This document shows positions 45,081 to 53,096 of a stretch of 64,000 nt of DNA, one piece after another. Location: NCBI GenBank assembly GCA_016184315.1, contig JACPCU010000017.1, positions 1 to 64,000 on the forward strand, given 5' to 3'. The notes under the pieces are model-generated. The model worked only from the letters and a program-made list of their open reading frames with translations. It searched no databases and had not been told where the DNA came from. The position numbers and the translations under genes are program-made. Position 1 is the stretch's first letter. Each line of letters opens with the position of its first letter. The DNA comes from Nitrososphaerota archaeon. Lineage in GTDB: Archaea > Thermoproteota > Nitrososphaeria > Nitrososphaerales > JACQRY01.

Positions 45081-45395
45081 CTATTCGGTGCTGGTAGCAC
45101 CTTGTTCGCTTGAGGCTGATTCGACTATTTCGCCACTGGCAAACCGGTTGCCAACTTGAGTGATCTTGATTCTTGCCTTCTGACCTGTCTTTCCGTTTGC
45201 GACGAATATGACAAATCCATCTACTTTGGCTACGCCATCTCCGCGTCGGCTTGTTTCAGTGATCGTGACGTCGTACTCTTTGCCTACTTCGACGGGCTTG
45301 GGTTTGAAGGACCTGTAGCCGCCGAAACCGCCTCCTTGTCCGTAAGTCGTATTTTCATCTCCTAGCGTACGGTTACGCCGCCTTTGGCGTTTCAT
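45081..45395 (-). CDS. TRAM-domain protein
   Basis: The product has 104 residues starting at M-K-R-Q-R-R-R; the frame is open further upstream but without family resemblance. Residues about 35-88 form a TRAM domain (V-E-V-G-K-E-Y-D-V-T-I-T, then G-D-G-V-A-K-V-D-G-F-V-I-F-V and G-Q-K-A-R-I-K-I-T). It has a basic N-terminus and an acidic tail. Small archaeal TRAM proteins act as RNA chaperones, with a role comparable to bacterial cold-shock proteins. Probably an independent transcript. Confidence 0.88.
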   Translation of the reverse strand: MKRQRRRNRTLGDENTTYGQGGGFGGYRSFKPKPVEVGKEYDVTITETSRRGDGVAKVDGFVIFVANGKTGQKARIKITQVGNRFASGEIVESASSEQGATSTE

Positions 45396-45593
45396 ATCTA
45401 AGATATAAACAGAGACCTTGCCGCAACCGTTTTGGGAAGGGTCAATTGGGTTTCCGTGGAAATAGGCTTTGTTTTTAATGATTAGCTCGTAATACGGCGT
45501 CCAGTTGCAAATATTTCTAATTCTTATGTTTGGGAATAATAGGGGATTATATAAAGGCGCAGGATATGTAATTCTTTGATAGGAGGTGCCTTG

Positions 45594-45707
45594 TTGATCA
45601 GGTGCGATAACTGTGGGAAAGTATCCGCGGAAAGGTTCTGCAGCAAGAAATGCGAAGAAGAATATCTCCGCAAACAAAAAATGGTCGCCGCGCTAGCCGT
45701 CGGTTAA
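45594..45707 (+). CDS. 37-residue zinc-finger microprotein (DUF2116-like)
   Basis: The TTG start is preceded by AGGAGGTG (45581-45588) at about 5 nt and by a TATA box (ATTATATAAAGG, about 45546-45557) 40 nt upstream. Both signals favour a real gene. The product reads M-I-R-C-D-N-C-G-K, then R-F-C-S-K-K-C-E-E-E-Y, i.e. CxxC-x11-CxxxC, the pattern of very small archaeal zinc ribbons of the DUF2116 type. Function unknown; such proteins are often missed because of length and the non-ATG start. Confidence 0.6.
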   Translation: MIRCDNCGKVSAERFCSKKCEEEYLRKQKMVAALAVG

Positions 45708-45834
45708 AAGCAGCTCCACGGCTAGGCGACGGTATTCTGACTTGACACTGAATATTCAATGATGAGCCATGTGCGGGTCTTCAGTGCAACAAGGGTTGGT
45801 AAAGGTTAACTGCTTGACCCAGTGCGCCTAGGCT

Positions 45835-46194
45835 ATGCCACGAATCGTGAAGGTAGGAGAAGTCAAACCTGTAGATTTGGAGGGCGGAGGAGGCTTCAGA
45901 CGTATAGCCATAGAAAAAGCTACTGGGGCTGAGAAGTTGCAGCTGATGTTCATAGATCTTGAGCCTAATAGGCGGGGGCCCTACCACTATCATTCAAGCG
46001 CGGAGCAGATCACGTTCGTCGTGGATGGCAGCGGCGAGCTGGTTGTTGAAGGGAAGAGATACACTGTTGAACGGGATCACGTGGTGTTCTTTCAGCCAAA
46101 GGAGAAACATTCTGTGAATGCAGGCAAGAAAGGAATGAAGCTAATCGAAATCTACTCTCCACCAGACCCGGACTTCGTCAGAGTCCAAGAGTAG
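45835..46194 (+). CDS. Cupin-domain protein
   Basis: The product has 119 residues. The cupin 1 motif is P-Y-H-Y-H-S-S-A-E-Q (H-x-H-x4-E) with the second motif P-K-E-K-H-S-V-N, so three His and one Glu are available for a metal. Overall a single-domain mononuclear cupin; enzymatic or sugar-binding role not determinable. It converges on the MEDS-domain gene with a 5-nt gap. Confidence 0.88.
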   Translation: MPRIVKVGEVKPVDLEGGGGFRRIAIEKATGAEKLQLMFIDLEPNRRGPYHYHSSAEQITFVVDGSGELVVEGKRYTVERDHVVFFQPKEKHSVNAGKKGMKLIEIYSPPDPDFVRVQE

Positions 46195-46199
46195 AGTCT

Positions 46200-47018
46200 T
46201 CAGAGATTTTCAACTGTCAGCTCGGCTAGCTTCTTCTTGATCTGCTCGCAGATGGTTTCTGCTGGCCACCCGAAGATGTGCTCAAGGTTTCTTCGTAGAA
46301 GCGTAGGCTCCTCCAGAATCTTGTCTAGAGACGCTTCTTCGCCATACGATAATCTTAGATTTGAAAGATGCGCCAAGACTGTTTGGGCGCCTCCGTCCCC
46401 GAAGATCTCTGAGAGCGTTCTCTTAACTGCGACGGGTATTAGCTTCCCAGGTTCTTCCAGAGGCATGTTCTTGACTCCGACTACGGACGAATGGCAGAGG
46501 AGCAGCTTGGCGAAAACCTCGAAATCATATGCCTGAGGCAACTCATACATGCACAGTGTGGTGGCCCCTATAGATAGGTCATCGTAGGCTTTGTCGCACT
46601 CCACCAGTTTCCTAACATAGCTGGGTTCATGACCGTGAAAAGTGACGTCGACCGCTCTAAGTCCTGTGAATCCCTTGTCCAACGCCTTCTTGAAAGCCTC
46701 ATCAAACGAGGAGAGTACTTCCCGGACTTGGAAATCAGGCGGATAGACGCTATTCGATGGAAGTATACGCAGTGAACCTTTCTCTTCAAGTTCCTTGACG
46801 GAGACATCTAGCACTTCTTGCAGCTCAGCTTTGACTTCGTTAGGGGGATCGTTGGTGATTAGGATATTTGCTTCTCCCTTTTCTAGACCGTCTTTGATGA
46901 ATCCGAATATCAAGCCGTGATCGGTTACAAACCCCGGCCTAAAGACACCCATTACATGCGAGCCCTGGGGAAGATTTCTCCAGTAAGAATTGGTTGTCGC
47001 CATGTCTTCAGCGCTCAT
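46200..47018 (-). CDS. MEDS-domain (DcmR-type sensory) protein
   Basis: The product has 272 residues. The first 190 residues match the MEDS sensory fold: G-S-H-V-M-G-V-F, L-I-F-G-F-I-K-D-G-L-E-K-G-E-A-N-I-L-I-T, and later T-T-L-C-M-Y-E-L-P-Q-A. The C-terminal 70 residues (L-S-E-I-F-G-D-G-G-A to the end) are helical and may bind a partner; no HTH is evident. MEDS domains are thought to sense hydrocarbon derivatives or act within archaeal signalling. A lone regulator or sensor here. Confidence 0.82.
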   Translation of the reverse strand: MSAEDMATTNSYWRNLPQGSHVMGVFRPGFVTDHGLIFGFIKDGLEKGEANILITNDPPNEVKAELQEVLDVSVKELEEKGSLRILPSNSVYPPDFQVREVLSSFDEAFKKALDKGFTGLRAVDVTFHGHEPSYVRKLVECDKAYDDLSIGATTLCMYELPQAYDFEVFAKLLLCHSSVVGVKNMPLEEPGKLIPVAVKRTLSEIFGDGGAQTVLAHLSNLRLSYGEEASLDKILEEPTLLRRNLEHIFGWPAETICEQIKKKLAELTVENL

Positions 47019-47364
47019 TCCGTGTGCAACGGTATTGTGGGCTTCTTTGGAGTGTTTCGCAAGCCCCGCGTCTGGACGCCACTGACAGTCGACTCTGATA
47101 GTGTTCTGTTAATAAAAGAATTGCTGCAGCAATATCCCAACTAAAGTTTAGTAGGTAAGGCGCAGATACTGCTGATGTAAAGCAACATTGCGACTCCAAG
47201 AAAATGGGGGCGTAGAATCCGAGATTTGAAGAGCAAGGATTCTTGGAATAGGTACGCGTAACGGACAAAGCGTGATGCACCCGTCTAAGCTCGATTTGTC
47301 AGGTGTTGTTGCGGTTCGTGGAGTGATGCAAAGGTTTTTCTGTGTAGGCTGCGTGAGATGATCT
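47019..47364. other. Intergenic region, no clear gene
   Basis: These 346 nt separate the divergent MEDS and V4R-like genes. A 28-codon frame at about 47275-47361 has no supporting signals. A TTAATAAAAG stretch near 47107-47117 could be the MEDS promoter. Confidence 0.45.
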
Positions 47365-47919
47365 TTGCGGGAGTTATTGGACTCAGAGAGTCATTTTATG
47401 GATGTGGGGCCGAGGAGGCGTCTGGTCTATGATGAGGTGAGGGGGAGGCTTGTGTTTGAAGGAATGTTTGGCAGACATGATGTCATAGCTATGCCGAAAA
47501 ACGGTTTTCTTAGTATTATTCACGAGCTTCACACGGTGTTTTCTAGCGGTGCGGCGCTCATATTGGTCAAGGCGGGAAAAGGGGTGGGGGAGAATATGGG
47601 TTCTATGCTTGCCAAGGCTGACGACCCGGTGAGCGTATTGAAGAATGTGTTAGGATCGCCTTCCAGATGGGGGCTTGGAAGACATGATCTAGTTGATTTT
47701 GATGCGGAGAGTTTGGTCATACGGTTCCGAATACTTGGTTGTCCTCTGGTTGAGCAGGTCTGCCCAGAGTGTCAGCCTTCCTTCTACGTCAAAGGCCTTT
47801 ACCAAGGCTTTCTATCCGCGGCCTTAAGACGCAACATGGATTGCGAGGTGACTGTGAGCGATTCGCCTAGAGGAGGCAAGAACTGTGAGGTTCGGGCCAA
47901 ACCTGTTGAGCAACACTAG
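47365..47919 (+). CDS. V4R-like (4-vinyl reductase domain) protein
   Basis: The product has 184 residues from TTG; an ATG at 47398 would remove 11 residues. The fold order suggests a V4R/heme-NO-binding-like domain: F-G-R-H-D-V-I-A-M-P near residue 39, a helical segment with G-A-A-L-I-L-V-K-A-G-K-G, and the C-terminal C-P-L-V-E-Q-V-C plus R-N-M-D-C-E-V-T with a last Cys near the end. V4R domains bind small hydrocarbons or metal. Function here unknown. Confidence 0.6.
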   Translation: MRELLDSESHFMDVGPRRRLVYDEVRGRLVFEGMFGRHDVIAMPKNGFLSIIHELHTVFSSGAALILVKAGKGVGENMGSMLAKADDPVSVLKNVLGSPSRWGLGRHDLVDFDAESLVIRFRILGCPLVEQVCPECQPSFYVKGLYQGFLSAALRRNMDCEVTVSDSPRGGKNCEVRAKPVEQH

Positions 47920-48007
47920 GTTTTCACATACAGCTTATGCTTTATGTTCTCTCTAGATCTCCACATTTCTCCCAGAGATCTGCAATCTCTCTGAGTAGGA
48001 AGTACAC

Positions 48008-48085
48008 CTATTCCTTCTTGTCTTCTGGCTTCGGTTTTTCGCCTTCTGTCTTTTTCTTCTTCTTCAGGAAGTTCAAGATTCCCAT
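48008..48085 (-). CDS. 25-residue lysine-rich microprotein, leaderless
   Basis: The ATG at 48085 lies 25-26 nt from a clean TATA box (48106-48117, read CCTTATATAACA on this strand), the exact spacing of a leaderless archaeal mRNA. The product starts M-G-I-L-N-F-L followed by five Lys and a Glu/Pro/Lys tail: an amphipathic or membrane-touching head and charged tail. A second ATG at 48092 opens another frame of 58 residues but fits the spacing less well. Confidence 0.42.
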   Translation of the reverse strand: MGILNFLKKKKKTEGEKPKPEDKKE

Positions 48086-48105
48086 ATGCCATGATGCTAG
48101 GAATG

Positions 48106-48117
48106 TGTTATATAAGG
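48106..48117 (-). promoter_or_regulatory. TATA box for the lysine-rich microprotein
   Basis: CCTTATATAACA on the minus strand with its centre about 26 nt upstream of the ATG at 48085. It is the main support for that microprotein. Confidence 0.5.
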
Positions 48118-48386
48118 TAGTCATATGCTAAACCGGGAACTGTAGCCTTAGTTTCGCAACAGATTTCTGCGGTTACGGTATCATGGCCACCCTATATACT
48201 TCAGATAGCTGTTGCTAAGACATCAGTGGCGGCAAGAAACATTCTGTCTAGATATGAAGAAGTGCTCCTATATGGGATGATCCCTATCTTTCTTCGAGCA
48301 TCGGATTGAAGCGTCTATGGGTGAATGAGCGGAGATATTCAGGTCTGCGGTCAGAGAATTGAAGTTCAGCTAGCTTCACCGATTCG

Positions 48387-49115
48387 ATGCTGAAGAAAAC
48401 GACCCAGTACGGCGTCATATACGGCAAAGAAATTATTGGAGAGTCTTCTAAGACGCGACTCATGGGATATTCTGATGAATTGCGCCCTATGATCGGACGC
48501 TTATCTTCATGCCTAGTAGTATGCGGACTTTCATTGCTATCCATCCACTGGATGATCATAGCTGTTTCTCCCTTCATTTACTTTTCTCTGACCTTGAGTA
48601 TGTGGTTAGTGTGGGAGCTATGGCTTGCAACTGGGGATCTAAGAAGACGCATGGCGTTATACAGCACCGTCTTTCTAGTGGTTACTCTCAGAGCATTTAC
48701 GCTCATCTTACAGAAACCTGCGGGGATATTCTTTGATCTAGAACCCTTGCTTAACATGGTTCATATGGCATATGCTGTATTTCTAGTGTCCCTTCTCTTG
48801 ATGGCGCATGACTTGATGAGGCATCTAAGGCTCAAGGAAGCCGGCCTGCGCTTTGTCGCCTTCTCTTCCAGTGTCCTCTGGATTGCACCATTCGTCGCCG
48901 AGATAACCGTTGTGGCGCAGTGGCTTATTGAAGGAACCATCGCAACCAAGACGAAGGACATGGCTCTTGGTGGTGCTGGGCTGTCCGATGTGCTCTGGGA
49001 TTATGGATTTCGTAGTTTTTTGGTATCCGGTTGCATAGTGATAGCGATTTGGCTTCTGATGAGATATCGGCGTGTCCGAAGGAAAACTGACTTAGGGCTT
49101 CCAAAGCCAGAATAA
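48387..49115 (+). CDS. Multi-pass membrane protein of unknown function
   Basis: The product has 242 residues; the ATG 26 codons in (M-G-Y-S-D-E-L) may be the real start. About six hydrophobic helices are seen, with a short Arg-rich loop (D-L-R-R-R-M) and an Arg/Lys-rich C-terminus (R-Y-R-R-V-R-R-K) that would be cytoplasmic. No transporter or enzyme signature is recognised. It is flanked by non-coding sequence on the left (about 300 nt, with a TATA-like CCTATATAC at 48193). Confidence 0.62.
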   Translation: MLKKTTQYGVIYGKEIIGESSKTRLMGYSDELRPMIGRLSSCLVVCGLSLLSIHWMIIAVSPFIYFSLTLSMWLVWELWLATGDLRRRMALYSTVFLVVTLRAFTLILQKPAGIFFDLEPLLNMVHMAYAVFLVSLLLMAHDLMRHLRLKEAGLRFVAFSSSVLWIAPFVAEITVVAQWLIEGTIATKTKDMALGGAGLSDVLWDYGFRSFLVSGCIVIAIWLLMRYRRVRRKTDLGLPKPE

Positions 49116-49168
49116 CTCAACCACCGAGCCCGAAATGTTTCCTCTACAAAACCCCCCAATTCTCCGTG

Positions 49169-49339
49169 TTATCGTCCTTTGAATGAATTGTTCTCCAGCA
49201 GCTTGAAGAGCCTGTGGTTTACCTCTTCACCCCTGCTCAGTCTGTAGCCGCAAAACCTGCATATGACATTGCCATCATTTTCCTCAAATAAGGAATAGCG
49301 GCCGCATTTGGGACACCTCATCCTTGAACCACTAACCAT
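49169..49339 (-). CDS. 56-residue zinc-ribbon protein
   Basis: The ATG at 49339 opens a frame with M-R-C-P-K-C-G-R-Y-S and I-C-R-F-C-G-Y-R-L, a CxxC-x14-CxxC zinc ribbon of the transcription-factor type. A helical C-terminus (V-N-H-R-L-F-K-L-L-E-N-N) follows. It could touch nucleic acid or another protein. The spacing and conserved Gly after each CxxC are textbook, so I consider it real though unnamed. Confidence 0.6.
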   Translation of the reverse strand: MVSGSRMRCPKCGRYSLFEENDGNVICRFCGYRLSRGEEVNHRLFKLLENNSFKGR

Positions 49340-49384
49340 GACCACAATAATTGGATAACCACTAAGATTTGAATACGCCTAGCT

Positions 49385-49468
49385 TCATCTTGCTTGTCGG
49401 GCGACACGCTTACACAATTCGTTCTTCTTGGCTCGCGGCATCTTCTTGATTTCCGCTTCCATTTGCAT
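49385..49468 (-). CDS. Possible 27-residue basic microprotein
   Basis: The frame M-Q-M-E-A-E-I-K-K with a later L-C-K-R-V-A-R-Q-A-R follows the tRNA gene. A TATA-like CGATATATCAGG (49497-49507) lies about 35 nt upstream, giving a leader of roughly 9 nt. The frame is open upstream through the tRNA, so coincidence is possible. Low confidence. Confidence 0.3.
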   Translation of the reverse strand: MQMEAEIKKMPRAKKNELCKRVARQAR

Positions 49469-49515
49469 GGCGTGTGCAAGGCTCTTGCATCGCTCCTGAT
49501 ATATCGGGACAGAAA

Positions 49516-49603
49516 TGGGCCGAGCCGGATTTGAACCGGCGACCTTTCGGTTTCCGCCGAAGGCTATCAGCCGAACGCTCTGACCATGCTGAGCTATCGG
49601 CCC
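49516..49603 (-). tRNA. tRNA-Ile (GAU) with a probable 13-nt intron
   Basis: The acceptor stem GGGCCGA pairs perfectly with TCGGCCC, followed by an encoded A discriminator; no CCA is encoded. The D arm GCTC/GAGC and T arm GCCGG-TTCAAAT-CCGGC are complete. The anticodon stem is TTCGG/CCGAA with loop C-T-GAT-A, but 13 extra bases (GCCTTCGGCGGAA) lie between position 37 and position 38. They form a small GCC-TTC-GGC hairpin. Without them the tRNA is 75 nt with a standard 7-base loop, so this is best read as a short archaeal intron at the canonical 37/38 site. Confidence 0.9.
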
Positions 49604-49625
49604 ATAGCTGGCGGTTCGAGTAAAA

Positions 49626-49637
49626 CTATTTTTATCT
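49626..49637 (-). promoter_or_regulatory. TATA box of tRNA-Ile
   Basis: On the minus strand AGATAAAAATAG lies with its centre about 29 nt upstream of the tRNA 5' end, the usual archaeal distance. Confidence 0.6.
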
Positions 49638-50126
49638 TTGTCCTTCCAACCCAAGAGCTTTGAGGATAGGCCCCTAGTTTCAGGCTAGGACTAGCCCCTC
49701 AAGAGCCTTGTTTATCTGCTCATCGCCGATACCTATGTTCTTGAAACGGTCTCGAGTCTGTCTTCGGTACGTTCAGCTAACTCGTCTATGATGAACGTTT
49801 CCCACCCCCTGCTTTGTAATTGTTGGCCATTGGTACATGACAAAGGAGTTAATACTTGATATATTTTATAATTACCACGCATAATTATGCTTAAATTTAC
49901 AAGTGATAACATGGCATGAAATTTTGTCAATAAAATCTTACAGCTTTAGAAGAAAGTTAACCGCTATAGCAAAACCAAGAGTTAACAAAACCCTGACCGC
50001 CACTGTTGCGATAAGCTATATAGCTCTGCCAAGAACCTACAGTCGTCAGCATGGTAGGGGACACCATCGAGAGCTGGCGCATATTTTCCTACGTTAACAG
50101 CAAGTGACGTTTTCGGCACCATTTCT
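49638..50126. other. Gene-poor region with a strong TATA box and possible gene remnant
   Basis: No intact gene. On the minus strand AATTATAAAATATATC (about 49855-49872) is a strong TATA box, and downstream short pieces such as F-I-I-D-E-L-A-E-R and I-G-I-G-D-E-Q-I-N-K-A-L-E-G-L occur in different frames, as in a small gene broken by indels. This is suggestive only. Confidence 0.35.
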
Positions 50127-50249
50127 TTATCTTCTCAATAGTTTCCTTGAAGCTCTTCTTAATTCCGCTAACTCCTCTTCAATCGCTTTCTTCGCTTTTC
50201 TTCCTTGGGGAGTAATGTTGCCGAGATGGAAGAGCCCCGAATCTTTCAT
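50127..50249 (-). CDS. Possible 40-residue basic helical protein
   Basis: The ATG at 50249 opens M-K-D-S-G-L-F-H-L-G-N-I-T-P-Q-G, followed by a Lys/Arg/Glu helix that ends R-K-L-L-R-R. The first part looks like the end of a winged helix (T-P-Q-G-R-K-A). It could be a small gene or the C-terminus of a lost regulator. No promoter or SD is obvious. Confidence 0.3.
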   Translation of the reverse strand: MKDSGLFHLGNITPQGRKAKKAIEEELAELRRASRKLLRR

Positions 50250-50911
50250 CTTGCTAAGGTCTGCGCCTGTATCAAGTCTGGTGGAACACTCTTACTGCGA
50301 ACCTACAGTTGAACATCAATACGTCAAGGCGATATAGAGACCAAAGCAAAGACTCAGGGAGATACGCCCGCAGACAAGTTTGCATACGAGTGGAGCAATC
50401 TACTGGTTCTAGCGTAACAGGAAAAGGCAACACCAGTTCTACTTTAGTTCTGCAGACATAGGTTACTCGATGGAGAGCGTCAGGCAAGCTCGGACAGAAT
50501 TTGTGAAAAAGATGCAGAAAGAGATGAACGTTGTTTGGGTTTAGCGGCGGAGACTGACTCTTTTCTAATACGAAACATAATATCTTAAAGATTAAGTCTT
50601 GGAACGCCAAGGATTGAGATTCTACAATGGTATCAAAGTGCCTAACTTCATAGAAAAAGGATGGTCGCTTGTTTCTAGGGTGGTTAGTGGAATTGGTCAT
50701 CGTTTCGGGAACAGGGTCGTTTCGCCTTTCCATCAGATTTGTGTTTGCGCATCTTCTACACCTCACACGGGACATGGGTTATTGAACCCGTTCTTGCATG
50801 TAACGTTCTACGGGGAGGCAACATGGGCTGGAGTGGAGGCAGAATCCGAACCGAAGATGGCTTAATACTTCAGGGTAGACTCTATTAGTTCAGCTTTGAA
50901 GAGGATGGCCT
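50250..50911. other. Non-coding or decayed region
   Basis: In 660 nt two overlapping frames occur (minus 50272-50775, plus 50599-50865), but neither shows a recognisable domain, signal or start. Their overlap on opposite strands argues that at most one is real. I call neither. Confidence 0.4.
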
Positions 50912-52057
50912 TTAGGGCTTCTTCTGTGGCCGTAGCGCTTCTAGCTCCTTTGCCAGTTCTTCAGGAACAGGATTTTCTCCACGTATGTGACCATCGTATT
51001 CCTTTGCCAGTTCTCTTGCCTGTTCCTCTTGGTAAGTCTGGAGTCTCGGGTAGCCACTCGGTGGCAGGAACTTTAGCCCTGTTCCCTTAATGTCGGTAAT
51101 CTTGTCTAGGGCCTGTCTGACCATGTAGTCCTCGAGTTCTCGACATAGTCTTTCTGCGATATTGATATCACGATATATCGCTGTGCATAGACCGACTGCG
51201 CTTGCACCCAACATCAAGGACTTGATTACGTCTTCCCATGTATGGATCCCCCCTGAGACCTCGATGTCTTTTCCGGTGTTAAGACGAGCCATGTCCGCCA
51301 ATACTCTGAAGGAAAGAATTGACATTGCTCGCCCCGAAGTCTTACTGTAGACTCGCTTTCCAGTGTAGACATTGATGTCAAGGGTTTGAGCGTTGCCGCC
51401 AACGCAAAAACAGTCCAGGTATTGACCATACTTAAAGATCAGATCTGGCTGTCCGAAGTATCTTTGGACGACTGTCTTCGGCATTATCGGTATGTCTACA
51501 GCGTCTTTGATAGCCTTCAGTACTTCAGCCAATCTGTCTGCTTCTTCAGACCACCAGCCGCCGAGCCTATCATATCCTCTGCCTGGATAAATGATTTCTC
51601 GAAAGACTCTAGCGCTGGCGCACCCAAAGTCACAGTGGATAGCGGCCGCCCCAGCTTTTTCAAATTCTCTTGCGATCATGGCAGCCTCGTTGGCAGTGCG
51701 AGGAGAGAGGCTTCCGAATATGTACGCGTTCAGGTTGTCTGCCAAAGGCTTACTCGACTTGATGAATTCAGCCATCTTCTTGTAGCCAGGATTCATGAGA
51801 GATTCTGTACCCTCGAGCGTATGATGATCATCGTCTCCCACCCAATAGCAACGAGGTTGGGGGGTTGCTTCCCAGCGTCTGGGGTATCCAGCCATTGGAT
51901 CCCATGTTGTCGATTTTGTACAAATAGCTGCTAGACCAGACTTTAGTAGTCTTCTGATGCTCCATTCATTTATGGCGTACCCTGCCGCTTCAGCTATCAG
52001 CGGATTTTTCAGTTCCAGGCCGCATAGATTGACGCTTAGGTCGGCTTCTAGTTCCAT
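50912..52057 (-). CDS. Dihydroorotate dehydrogenase/PreA-like FMN oxidoreductase
   Basis: The product has 381 residues. Typical TIM-barrel FMN motifs: L-K-N-P-L-I-A-E-A-A-G near residue 16, I-P-I-M-P-K-T-V near 192, V-S-G-G-I-H-T-W-E-D-V near 272 and G-A-S-A-V-G-L-C-T near 288. It resembles the PreA subunit of dihydropyrimidine dehydrogenase more than PyrD in its tail region. No PreT partner is present. It opens the presumed catabolic island; a dihydropyrimidinase-like gene lies 8.6 kb away. Ring reduction of a pyrimidine-like compound is the natural guess. Confidence 0.82.
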   Translation of the reverse strand: MELEADLSVNLCGLELKNPLIAEAAGYAINEWSIRRLLKSGLAAICTKSTTWDPMAGYPRRWEATPQPRCYWVGDDDHHTLEGTESLMNPGYKKMAEFIKSSKPLADNLNAYIFGSLSPRTANEAAMIAREFEKAGAAAIHCDFGCASARVFREIIYPGRGYDRLGGWWSEEADRLAEVLKAIKDAVDIPIMPKTVVQRYFGQPDLIFKYGQYLDCFCVGGNAQTLDINVYTGKRVYSKTSGRAMSILSFRVLADMARLNTGKDIEVSGGIHTWEDVIKSLMLGASAVGLCTAIYRDINIAERLCRELEDYMVRQALDKITDIKGTGLKFLPPSGYPRLQTYQEEQARELAKEYDGHIRGENPVPEELAKELEALRPQKKP

Positions 52058-52286
52058 GAAACAGAAGTCATCACGGCGCTATAAATTAGTTCTCCTGTAC
52101 AGTTCTGTTACATTTGTTCGAGATTGGGTTGATGATCACGCTCGCTTTGGTCAGCATCCCAAATCAATGCAACAGAATCTCCTGTAAGCAGTTATCAGAG
52201 TCATAACTGGCTATCTCGTTGACCCTCTAGAATAGTGCGTCTAAATAGCGGTGTAGGGTGGCAGGTTTTTCCACGTTCGCATGGAC

Positions 52287-53075
52287 TCAATACTTATGAA
52301 CGATTTTTGAGCCCATAATCGTATAACCCATGGAGAAGTAGCATCCTCCTTCGACTTTTCTTGGTTGTAGCCGTGTTAGCTCTTCGTTCTCAGATTCGCC
52401 AAACGATAATGTGGCGTCACCAACCCATATGTTGGCTACTTTCTGATTTGCAAGATCCAGCTTTACAAGCTCGTTTACTGAGGGACGTTCGCCTGGCTGC
52501 AGATTAGGGAAATGCCTTATGTTGTAAGATGTGCCGAGCTTCGGAACGTCTTGAAGAGTGCCTTGCTTTTTTATCTTGATAGTTGCTTTGAGTACCCTGT
52601 CGCCTAATCTCTCCACTATGCCGGTTAGACCCGTTCCGACGCCGAATGGTTTCAAGGCGGGGTTGAGTGGGTGGAGTTTCGTAAGGTAGATTCTTGCAAT
52701 CTTCTTGGGCAGCCCTTGAAACCAGCCTCTCATCATGGACCAGTCTTGATTCACCCACATAGCTGTCACGAAGATTGCAGGCTCATCTTTGTATCTACAT
52801 TCTAGGACTACGCCACCTTCCATGTATAGTGTTCCAGCTGGATTGGTGTACACCATGTCACGGTTCTTATCTCCGACTGAGACTATTTCGGTGACGTATG
52901 CGTAGCCAATGGGTTCTGGGGCGGGGGTTAGAGGCTCTGGCAACCTCTCTCTTATTGCCTCTTCATCTGATCTAAACTTAACAAATATTGAGTCAGAACC
53001 ATAATGCCAAGGAAGCTCATCAATAAGCGACGCTTTACCTTGAGGAGAAAGCGGCAGACAATAACCCTTTAACAT
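52287..53075 (-). CDS. Acetoacetate decarboxylase-family protein (copy 1)
   Basis: The product has 262 residues. The family motif around the Schiff-base lysine is present as G-L-P-K-K-I-A (about 137-143). The preceding Glu of the true decarboxylase (R-E-x-x-G-F-P-K-K) is not conserved: the protein has R-G-W-F-Q-G. The end has G-Y-T-I-M-G-S-K-I-V. It could be a decarboxylase, or one of the many family members that do aldol, dehydratase or cyclase chemistry. It is adjacent (21 nt) to a second copy. Confidence 0.82.
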   Translation of the reverse strand: MLKGYCLPLSPQGKASLIDELPWHYGSDSIFVKFRSDEEAIRERLPEPLTPAPEPIGYAYVTEIVSVGDKNRDMVYTNPAGTLYMEGGVVLECRYKDEPAIFVTAMWVNQDWSMMRGWFQGLPKKIARIYLTKLHPLNPALKPFGVGTGLTGIVERLGDRVLKATIKIKKQGTLQDVPKLGTSYNIRHFPNLQPGERPSVNELVKLDLANQKVANIWVGDATLSFGESENEELTRLQPRKVEGGCYFSMGYTIMGSKIVHKY

Positions 53076-53096
53076 GTTCCTGTCATCCCCATTTCT

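Noticed and set aside
49604-50126. Integrated element attachment site at the tRNA
   Set aside because: No repeat of the tRNA 3' end and no integrase were found within the window, so only noted as a possibility.
50272-50775. 167-residue minus-strand protein
   Set aside because: No recognisable fold and overlaps another frame on the opposite strand; composition looks random.
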